A program made the position numbers and the translations under genes. The notes beneath the pieces were generated by a model. It worked only from the letters and a program-made list of their open reading frames with translations, did no database searches and was not told the DNA's origin. 64,000 nucleotides of DNA from Primulina eburnea (lineage: Eukaryota; Streptophyta; Magnoliopsida; Lamiales; Gesneriaceae): NCBI RefSeq assembly GCF_022965805.1, contig NW_027330958.1, forward strand, positions 1 to 64,000, given 5' to 3'. This document shows positions 56,301-64,000 of the stretch, piece after piece. Each line of letters opens with the position of its first letter. Within the stretch, counting starts at the first letter, position 1.

Positions 56301-58053
56301 GTAAGAATGTTCCAATCTATGGAATTTGTTGGAGATTTAGATTTTAATCTATTTTTTACTCTTTCAGCAAAAAGAACTGGAAGTCCGGAAATAAATTTTT
56401 CTTTCCAGAAATTTGCATTGCAATCATTTCTAGTTAAAACCTTGGTCATAAAAACATCTTTATACCATCTGAATTCAGATAGTGTTGGGCATCTCAAATT
56501 CATTAATTGTTCTTGAGATCTATCTAATTGGAGTTCATTAGCTCCAATAAAATTAGATAAAATTGTATAAATAAGTGTATTTACAGCATCTGACTCTTCT
56601 CTTCCATTAAGATCAACTATAGAAGAGTTTAGAATTTTATTCTTTGCTTCTTTAGAAAGATAAAAATCCCACCAACCTTGAAGTTGGCCTGTGAAACCAG
56701 TAATAATGGCTTGAGCAATTTGCCTATCATTATTACCTTTTATCTTTGCCGCAGAAGAATATATTAACATTTGTTTAATAATAGTTTTAATCTGATATTC
56801 AGATTTTCCATCTATATTCCATTCAGTAATGGCTTCTCCATTAAACTGAACGTAATCTTTTTTCTCTTCAATTTGAAGATCAACAGGTGTAGCCTTTTTA
56901 TAAAAAGGTTTACAACTGATACTTTATGCATTTTATTAATCTGCATTTCATCTTCTGACGAACTAGAAATATTATCTAGTTGTTCAGATTTGGTAATTAC
57001 CGAAATAGAACCTTTTTCTTTAATATTAATTTTTTGTAATCGATCTATTAAACCTTCCATAAAATCATCATCTTTTTTAGAACTTAAAAGAAAATTTTAT
57101 TTTTTAAGATTAGGAGGAGGTTTTATCATCAAAGTCTTTGAACTTTCACCACTAGAATTTCCTTGTTTGGATTTTGATAAAATCTCTTCTATTCTAGTAG
57201 TCTGATTTCTTAAAGAATGTAGAGTAAGATTGGTAAAATTATTCTGTTGAATAATATGGTCAAAATTACCATGCCCTATTTCTGATTTTATAGGGGCATC
57301 ATATATTTCTTTATTACCCTTTTTAATTTGTAAAGTAGTAAAAGGAGGATGAATCTCAAAAGATTCTTCTCCAGTTTCATGAACATATAATTTATATGTT
57401 GATTCAAGAGTATTTATAAAAGACTCATCTTTAAAATTTGGAAATATTTTATTCCTTGCTGGAAAATATAAATTTTCCATCCATTTGAAAAAATCTAAAT
57501 TTAATTTAGTTTCTTCAATCCATTCTAAGTATCTTGAAACATATAATGTTTGTTGTTTTGAATTTAAACAACTTAAAAACCATTTTTTCTTATTAAGATT
57601 TTTAATCTTATCTAAACTCTTTTGGATAGAGTTATTATTAATAACCATAACATTATATCCCATATCAAAAAAGTAGGAGAATTTGATTTTTTATTATTAA
57701 CAGAATAACTTCGTTGAAATCTAGACGTACTAGATTCAGGAATATCTACTTTATATTCTGGATGAGATACATTATCATTAGTCTTTTGAAGACCAGATAT
57801 ACTAATTTTTTCAAAATCAGATATAGAAGAAGTAGAATTTCTACTTTCTTCAGGAAGTTTAATTCGTAAATGTCTTTGAGATGAGAATTTTATTTCGACA
57901 TCTCCATCAACATATTGAATTATACTTTCTAGCTTTCTAGATTCTTCTTTTAAAGAAGGGGCTACACTTTCCATTTTCCAGATTTCTGGCATAGTAACTT
58001 GACTCCAATTAATTGTTTTAGGAATCATAATATTACTTTTAGTAATATCAGTT
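52618..58053 (-). mobile_element. EPRV unit F, heavily damaged
   Basis: Contains truncated ORF3, partial intergenic region, truncated ORF2 and ORF1 lacking its N-terminal quarter. Joins: to E at about 52622 (microhomology CACTGTT between PBS flank and ORF3), internal at about 52880 (microhomology GGTGT between intergenic region and ORF2), and to G at about 58053. Confidence 0.88.
53332..58053 (-). pseudogene. EPRV-F ORF1, 5' truncated with multiple stops and frameshifts
   Basis: Starts within the movement protein (first quarter of MP-linker missing). Visible lesions: frameshift at about 57665 (one base lost), nonsense at 57094-57096 (GAA to TAA), frameshift at about 56910 (one T lost), nonsense at 55487-55489 (CAG to TAG), a 2-nt loss at about 54207 that breaks the frame inside the RT YIDD box, and nonsense at 53872-53874 (CAA to TAA). 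The remaining domains are recognisable. It is the most decayed copy. Confidence 0.88.
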
Positions 58054-58095
58054 ACTAAAGATTAGATTTAATCTTTATTCTTCAAATCTTCAATT

Positions 58096-58335
58096 TTAAG
58101 CAGCAAGCTGTGAGCTCTGCTTCTCAAATGCCTTTAAGGTAATCTTGGACCTTTCCAAATGTGGATGAACAAACCACTGTTTATAAACAGGATTTATCTC
58201 TGGATCTTTTAATCGATCTTCAAGATTTTTAATTTGATTATTAATTAATTTAATCTTCTTTTTTAAGATTTTCAAATAATTTGCAGACGGCATAATATAA
58301 TCAAATGGAGGATCATAAATATAATCGTATGACAT
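58096..58335 (-). CDS. EPRV-G ORF3, 79-aa coiled-coil protein
   Basis: Intact, identical in sequence to the unit D product. The downstream poly(A) signal is kept, but the sequence then joins the middle of unit F ORF1, so this copy has no PBS behind it. Confidence 0.65.
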   Translation of the reverse strand: MSYDYIYDPPFDYIMPSANYLKILKKKIKLINNQIKNLEDRLKDPEINPVYKQWFVHPHLERSKITLKAFEKQSSQLAA

Positions 58336-58615
58336 AAACGTACATGAAATGATGAAACTTGAAACTGAGAACTCAAAAACTGGAGAAATCTTCGAAACTC
58401 TTATTATGAGAAAGTAGTAGAGAATTTTGGTGTGTCGATCACAAAGGGAGTCGACTCCTTAAATAGCAAAGCAATACATACTAGTTACAGTGCTTACACA
58501 AATAAAAACATGACACGTGAAAAGTAAAACTCACACTCAATAATGCACCACAATACTACATACTTTATTACAAAGACTATAAGTCCCGTGATTACTATCT
58601 TTAGTGACATCCAGC
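58336..58615 (-). promoter_or_regulatory. EPRV-G intergenic promoter region
   Basis: TATA box TATTTAAG at 58465-58458, adjoining palindrome GGAGTCGACTCC, and G-box CACGTG at 58519-58514. Same layout as in B and D. Confidence 0.65.
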
Positions 58616-59809
58616 TCATGCATTCAATAATGCATATATGTCATCTTCCTCATACGGGTCCTGAGCGTCTTGCAAATTATCCTGATCTGTCATTGGAGTA
58701 TCATCCTCCATTTTCTCTTTTCCTTTAGAAGAAGTAGATTCTTGTGTTGACAGATTTGATTTTTTTCCAAATACTTCAGTAAACATTGAAGTAATGGTAT
58801 CTTTATCAAGATGTTGGAAAAGTTCTTTTAACAGTGTTGTTTGTGTGGGGGTATCATGATTTAAATTCTTCATGGTTTCTCTGGCAACTCCCAGAGCTAT
58901 TACCCCTTGACGGTCATATACTTTGCCTTCTGCAAAGAAATCTTCTTTACCCCACCATTTGATGAGAACTTTTCTGATTAAGAAAGTAGAGGTATATTTG
59001 AGATCAAATTTCTCTTTAGCCATATCTTGTAATCCATATTCCCATCGAATAATCCAAGGAACATTGTAGTTAACGGCGAATTGTAATATGGCTGTTAAAC
59101 CATCAAACTGTGTGTTTGCATTTAAAAATTTATTCCATATGTTTTTAACATTTCTCGGAAGAATAGAGGGCATTACCCCCCATGAGAAGAAAAAAGTTTT
59201 AAACCAAATTGGTATAAATTGATGAATATCATCTAATTGGAATTTTACCCACCATGAATGTTTTCTTTGAGAATTTTCATATAAAACAATGATATCCCAA
59301 GCCATGATATAATCATGGTAATTAAACATATTAGGCATTGCCTGAAAGGTGTTTAATTGACGTGCTTGTCCAAGGGGTAAACCCCAATTAGCAGCTGGGA
59401 TAATCTTTTTTATTATCATTTTAGAAAAAGCGTAATCGCGATTGCGATCCATATGTTGGATTTCAACTGAGCCAGTTTCGACTAGAATTGTTTCAAAATA
59501 ATCACGAGTTTTTCTCCCCAATATGGGTTGTAAATCTTTAATTAAATAGCTTTGAGCTATATGAATTGGGGATAGACCTTTTAGGTCTTTGTCAACAGGA
59601 CAGCAATTAAGACATCCTGAAATTAGATAAGGATATTTTAATTCCTCTTTTGATCCCTTTAAAGCAAATATAGCATTATTATAATAATGTATTTCATACG
59701 CAGTAGGATCTTCTGCAAATTCTTTAATTGGATCAAACTTTTCTTCCTCTGTGTTAGCCATATTTGACTGAGGAACTGTAGCACCTCTTTTGAAAGGTGG
59801 TTTATTCAT
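58616..59809 (-). CDS. EPRV-G ORF2, 397-aa protein (complete)
   Basis: ATG 59809, 8-nt overlap with ORF1, open to the stop at 58616. Only one residue (E to K in FGEKS) separates it from unit B ORF2. No recognised domain; see unit B for the visible features. Confidence 0.8.
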   Translation of the reverse strand: MNKPPFKRGATVPQSNMANTEEEKFDPIKEFAEDPTAYEIHYYNNAIFALKGSKEELKYPYLISGCLNCCPVDKDLKGLSPIHIAQSYLIKDLQPILGRKTRDYFETILVETGSVEIQHMDRNRDYAFSKMIIKKIIPAANWGLPLGQARQLNTFQAMPNMFNYHDYIMAWDIIVLYENSQRKHSWWVKFQLDDIHQFIPIWFKTFFFSWGVMPSILPRNVKNIWNKFLNANTQFDGLTAILQFAVNYNVPWIIRWEYGLQDMAKEKFDLKYTSTFLIRKVLIKWWGKEDFFAEGKVYDRQGVIALGVARETMKNLNHDTPTQTTLLKELFQHLDKDTITSMFTEVFGKKSNLSTQESTSSKGKEKMEDDTPMTDQDNLQDAQDPYEEDDIYALLNA

Positions 59810-62283
59810 GGGCTTCTTCCCGGTGGCTGGTCTTTTTAAGACTGTCTTCCAAGGCTGATCCCTGCAAGAATTCTCTAGTTAGAAAATCTGGTAAAGAATT
59901 AGATTTTCCAGAAATATGTTCAATATCAAAATCGAAACAAGCTAATATTGCTTGCCATCTAGCAAATATTTGTTTAGATGCTATTACTTTAACATCTTTT
60001 AAAAGAATATCTTTGGCAGATTTGCAATCAACTCTTAATAAAAATTTCTTATTTAAAAGATCACTTTCAAATTTTGTAATACATTTAACAATTGAAAGAA
60101 TTTCTTTCTTTATTGTAGAATAATTCTTTTGAGTATTATTCCAAGTTCCAGAAGTATATCTTACAAGAATTTCTTTAGATGTATTATCTAATTGTTGTTT
60201 AAGTATTCCTCCATATCCAATATCAGAGGCGTCTGTTTCAACTATTTTGAATGCTTCAGGATTAGCAATAGATAAACAAGGGAGTTCTTTAACTCTTTCT
60301 TTTATTTTTTGTATTGCTAAAGTATGACTATTAGTCCATGGTTGAGGATTTTTCTTCAACCTTTGAAATAATAATTTACAATCTTGAGCGAGATCTTTAT
60401 AAAAATCTCCTATATAATTAAGACTTCCAAGAAATCTTTGTAATTGATTTACATCAGTGATTTTATCAGGAAATTTATCAGCAAAAACAATTGCTCTTTC
60501 AATAGGAATTATTATTCCATTTTCAATATAATGTCCTAAGAATTTTATCTTAGTTTGGAAAAGTTTTACTTTTTTCTGATTTACTGCCAAACCAGCTTTT
60601 TTAGTAACTTGAATAAATATATTTAAATGTTTAAAATGCTGATCAATATTATCAGAATATATAAGGACATCATCTATATAGACAATAATATAATCTGTAT
60701 AAGAATTATAAATTTCATTCATTATATTTTGGAATTCTATTGGAGCATTTTTTAATGCAAATGGCATTACATTCCATTCGTAATGACCAAATGGTACAGT
60801 AAAAGCTGTTTTATATTTATCTTCTTCTTTTAGAAGAATTTGATAAAATCCTGATTTTAAATCAAAAGAAGAGAATACTTTTCCTTTAAATAATCTATTT
60901 AGTAAATCTCTTTTATTTGGTAATGGATGCTTTATCCATTTTAATGCTTTATTAAGTGGTTTATAATTGATAACAAGTCTTGGAGCTCCTCTTTCAATTT
61001 CGGCTGCATTTTCAACATAGAAAGCTGGGCAACTCCAAGGACTATTACTTGTTCTGATTAACTCTTTTTTAAGAAGACTATCAATTTCTTCTTTGCAATA
61101 ATTTAAAAGTCTAGGCCCCATTGCTATAGGCCTTGCTTTTGTAGGAATTTTATCCTCAGAAAAATCATCTGTATAAGGAAGACTGACTTGATGTTTTTTC
61201 CTATTCCAAAAGGCATTAGGAACATCAGCGCATATCTCTTTAGATATGATTTCTGAAATAATTTTTATTTTTTCCTGAATTTTATCAGATTTTAACTTAT
61301 CTTTAATATTTTTAAAGAGAATTTCATCTTTTAATGAAGTAATAAAATTTTCTTTATTACTAACTATTTTTTGTAAAATATTTATAGATTTTGAAACTGG
61401 TATTGTTGTGAATGGGAAAAATAAATTATTACCTTTAATGTTGGTATATAAACCCTTTTCATTAATTTTATTAATAGGAAACAACATTTGGAAAAATGGA
61501 GTTCCTAAAATCACAGGAGTAGATATATTTTTAATGAGAATAAAAGTTGTATTTAAACAAACTCCAGAATTACATATTGCCACATCAGACAATTTGTAAT
61601 TAACTATAAGAGGTTGCTTATTAGCAGCAGTGATAAATTGAGTAGTCTTTTTATAATATTTAGACGGAACAATTCCTTCACTGATGCAATTTACATCAGC
61701 TCCTGTATCTAATAATGCTTCAATAGTAATTTTAAATTTTTTGTTAATAATTAATGTTACTTTTGAGTACCATTTTTGAGAAATAATCTGATCAATTTTA
61801 TTGATCCATACCATTTGATTTATTTCTTGATCATCATCATTTTTTGGTAAAATATCTTCTTCTTCTTCCTCCTCAGAAGTAGAATCTTTGTCCCAAATAT
61901 TATTATTAATACTAAGAGTATTTACTCTTTCTTTTAAATATTTTATCTCAGATTTTATCTGATCTATTTCTCCTTTTAATTCAGAAATAGTAGGCTCTCT
62001 TTCTTTTTGTTTAGCCTTTTCTAATATTTTATTATAAGAATATAATTCATGTTCTTGTACAGTATTTTGTACAAGTTTAGTGGGCTTGTGATTTGCCATA
62101 TTTAAATAATGTTCTATAGCTTTTCTTTTTTCTATAGGGTCCTTTATTTGATCTATGAGATCTAAAATGAAAGTTTCTTCATTTGATATGACATTGATTT
62201 CTAATCCCATAAAATTTATGAGACATGTATCACAATCACAATCTGGATTGCAAATTTTATTTTCTGATATTTCAGAATCATTA
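59802..62283 (-). pseudogene. EPRV-G ORF1 C-terminal half, cut by LTR insertion
   Basis: Open from the insertion point (DSEISENKICNP) through the acidic stretch, DTGAD protease, YIDD RT and VETDASD RNase H to TAA 59802. Private changes in the conserved RT block give FALKNAPIEFQ where the other copies have FGLKNAPMEFQ. Interrupted by the nested element, so it cannot be made as a whole polyprotein. Confidence 0.9.
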
Positions 62284-62404
62284 TGTAGTAGCCCGAATTC
62301 CAAATTGGGTAATTAACGGATTAATGGTGATTAAGAAGGTTTAATGTGTAATTTTGACCGAGTCATGATCGGACGGACCGAAGATGGTTCAGAAGCACCG
62401 AAGA

Positions 62405-62586
62405 GTTCGGAAGGTCCGAAGTGAGTTCGGTGGATCCGATCATGAGGTGTCAAGAGCAGCTGGACACGTGCATGTTCGGACGGTCCGAAGTGTATGATCG
62501 GAGGATCCGATCATGAGCTGTCAAGAGCCAATGGACACGTAGCGTTCGGACGTTCCGAAGTGGTGTTCGGAGGATCCGAACATGGC
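62405..62586 (+). repeat. Three tandem ~69-bp U3 repeats with TTCGGA..TCCGAA palindromes
   Basis: Units start at 62405, 62474 and 62544 (69 and 70 bp apart; the third is partial). Each has a palindrome of the type GTTCGGACGGTCCGAAG, then a second palindrome (GATCGGAGGATCCGATC or similar). The first two end in TGTCAAGAGC and GGACACGT. The array stops at the TATA box. Confidence 0.85.
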
Positions 62587-62587
62587 C

Positions 62588-62595
62588 TATAAATA
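62588..62595 (+). promoter_or_regulatory. TATA box of the nested element's LTR
   Basis: TATAAATA immediately downstream of the tandem repeats, context GGCCTATAAATAG. The Copia LTR TATA box has the closely similar context TATAAATAGGCC. Confidence 0.65.
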
Positions 62596-63644
62596 GTGCT
62601 CGGATTTCTCATTTGTGACTTGCCATTCCTTGAGTTAAGTCTCCTCTTTGAGAGTTTTGGAAGGATTCTAGGGCTAGTTGTTGTTCGAGCGATAGCCAAG
62701 AGCTGCCGGGATTGGTAGCATAGCAGCGCCGGAGTTTCGAGGCAATCGACATCAAAGGGCTGTCGGCGGACGAAGGTAAACCCTAAACCTTTGGTAGTAC
62801 TAGGGAGTACTGGTTTTGCTAGCCGAGCATGGTAGTATTGTTCATTGGGTATGCTTTTGATGCGTAGGCTTGTTCTAGACCTGATTAGCGGTGTTGCGTA
62901 AGGCTAGGCTTGCTGTGATAGAGGTACGAAAGTACTATCCGAGATATCCTGGTTGAGTATACATTCTTATATGTGTTGCATGATTATGTGGTGCATTGAT
63001 ATATGTCATATGATGCATGTTATTATGTCACGTTTATTACTGCACGTTGCATTTCATGTTGAGCCGTATTCTCCTTCGAGATAGCCTTTACTGTTGAGCT
63101 GTATCTCTTTCGAGATAAGCTATATCTTGGGGCCGCTCAGCCCTGTCTTGTGGACGCATGGACACCGAGAGTACACAGTGGCCGACGGGTCGGGAGGGCT
63201 TCGGTGGTCCGGGACATTTTAGGTCCACGTCTGTCTTGTAGTGGATGCAGTGACCCAGAGGTTGGACCGCGCGGCACTATCCACTTGGCGCCTCTAGACT
63301 GAGCATTGTTGAGATCCTTTTGTGATTCCTGTTTCTTGACTACCCCGGTATCATGATCATAGCATGTGCATTTCATATAGGTCTGTATACTCATACTTTT
63401 GTACTGGGCGTTCTTATCGCTCACGTCCTCGGTTTTGTTTATTCTTGGACACCCCATTCCCACGGGGCAGGCCTCAGGTTGGACAGCAGGAGGAGCAGGA
63501 GGAGGACGTTGAGTAGCTGGTTGGTTTAGTTTATCGGTATTGTTGTTGACTTTTTCCGCTGTTATCTCTGATTATTGTTTATTAGGTTAATTGCATGCTT
63601 AGTTCTTGACTAGTAGGTGATTCTGGAACGGGTCACTACATTTA

Positions 63645-63657
63645 TGGTATCAGAGCA
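63645..63657 (+). other. Primer binding site of the nested element (tRNA-Met)
   Basis: TGGTATCAGAGCA four bases after the LTR end. Confidence 0.85.
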
Positions 63658-63731
63658 TGCATACGATTTTGGGATATAGATTCTGTTTTGGGATTTCCGT
63701 TTACTAGTTCCCCATTCTATTGTTGTAGCAA

Positions 63732-63980
63732 TGGCTGACCACTTTGGTGATGAGGGTAGTCAGGGAAGTGTAGGTCGTTGGGGTGACCAGGACGATCTGT
63801 TAAGCGTCATAAGTTACCGCATGTTTCTCTAGACGTCATTCTTTCTGTTTCTACTCCGATGGGTCATTCGGTTTTAGCCAAGCGTCTAGTGATGGGTTGT
63901 CCCTTAGATTTGGAGGGTAATGATGTTGTTATTTTCGTTTTGTTCATTCTCTTGCCTTGATTTCGAGGACGAAATCGTTT
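63732..63980 (+). pseudogene. gag start joined to a protease fragment
   Basis: ATG 63732 opens a short gag-like start (MADHFGDEGSQGS) that ends after about 32 codons. In another frame, from about 63810, the sequence reads HVSLDVILSVSTPMGHSVL and VMGCPLDLEGN, typical of the retropepsin region of plant Gypsy pol. All of capsid, RT, RNase H and integrase is missing, so the element is non-autonomous. Confidence 0.7.
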
Positions 63981-63995
63981 TTAAGGGGGGGAGAA
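63981..63995 (+). other. Polypurine tract and start of 3' LTR
   Basis: AAGGGGGGGAGAA followed by TGTAG, the first bases of the 3' LTR, at 63996-64000. Confidence 0.75.
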
Positions 63996-64000
63996 TGTAG

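Larger units (their letters stand above)
58054..62283 (-). mobile_element. EPRV unit G, interrupted by a nested LTR element
   Basis: Minus strand: ORF1 from about codon 975 to its end, full ORF2, promoter and ORF3. The 5' part of ORF1 is cut off by the LTR element inserted at 62284 and is expected beyond the window. Confidence 0.88.
62284..63640 (+). repeat. 5' LTR of the nested element (1357 bp)
   Basis: Begins TGTAGTAGCCCGAATTCC and ends GGGTCACTACA; the termini TGTAGT/ACTACA are inverted repeats. U3 contains three tandem repeats and a TATA box. The rest is R/U5-like sequence without genes. Confidence 0.85.
62284..64000 (+). mobile_element. Internally deleted Gypsy-type element nested in EPRV-G
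   Basis: 5' LTR 62284-63640, PBS, only about 355 bp of internal sequence with fragments of gag and protease, polypurine tract, then the first five bases (TGTAG) of the 3' LTR at the window end. The host sequence CATTA (62279-62283) is the predicted target duplication. Confidence 0.85.

Noticed and set aside
18393..62283. Host-domesticated viral gene
   Set aside because: Only one ORF1 is fully open and it lacks a promoter; identity among copies is high enough that openness can be explained by youth, so there is no sign of selection from sequence alone.
62405..62586. CRISPR-like regular repeats
   Set aside because: Only three units, with similar rather than unique spacers, inside a plant LTR U3; no cas genes and a eukaryotic context.
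63137..63463. 108-aa minus-strand ORF in the last LTR
   Set aside because: Within the R/U5 part of the LTR, antisense, low complexity; no support as a gene.

Overview
This is a plant nuclear window, most likely from a eudicot; the LTR families look like those of asterids such as Lamiales, but that is an impression only. The evidence is a spliced host gene with plant-type introns, a plant LINE, Copia and Gypsy LTR retrotransposons with initiator-tRNA-Met primer sites, and a large cluster of endogenous pararetrovirus (EPRV, Caulimoviridae) sequence. There are no operons or bacterial features.

Left part (1-18.4 kb). Positions 1-1.5 kb hold old Gypsy LTR fragments. A host gene runs right to left from 15763 to 3115. 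Its seven exons encode a 265-residue ALKBH6-type 2-oxoglutarate/Fe(II) dioxygenase. Intron 3 is 11.3 kb long because it carries a 3.1-kb solo LTR with a perfect GAGCT target duplication (4120-7256) and a near full-length 6.4-kb LINE in antisense with a 14-bp target duplication (8221-14631). A Copia 3' LTR (16137-17289) lies about 375 bp upstream of the gene and faces it. The Copia body is cut at 18392 by viral sequence.

Right part (18.4-62.3 kb). Seven pieces (A-G) of one pararetrovirus are arranged here. All lie on the minus strand except B. The unit is about 7.37 kb, measured PBS to PBS. It has ORF1 (polyprotein: movement protein, coat protein with CCHC finger, aspartic protease, RT, RNase H; 1793 aa when open), ORF2 (397 aa, unknown function, overlapping ORF1 by 8 nt), an intergenic promoter with a TATA box, then a small coiled-coil ORF3 (79 aa), a poly(A) signal, a tRNA-Met PBS and a leader. 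The layout best matches florendoviruses. No unit is complete. Unit E has an open ORF1, and units B, D and G have open ORF2 and ORF3. B and C form a large inverted repeat. Junctions show microhomology and templated filler. Between D and E sits a rearranged Gypsy element (39160-46527) whose 5' LTR is partly inverted, so that a U3 promoter faces unit D. At 62284 an internally deleted Gypsy element is nested into unit G and runs off the window.

The most notable unexplained patterns are: (1) dense palindromic arrays immediately upstream of the TATA box in the U3 of three unrelated LTR families; (2) the conserved virion-associated-protein-like ORF3 in the terminally redundant part of the viral RNA; (3) the inverted EPRV arrangement with convergent viral promoters, which could be a dsRNA/siRNA source; (4) apparent promoter capture by LTR inversion.
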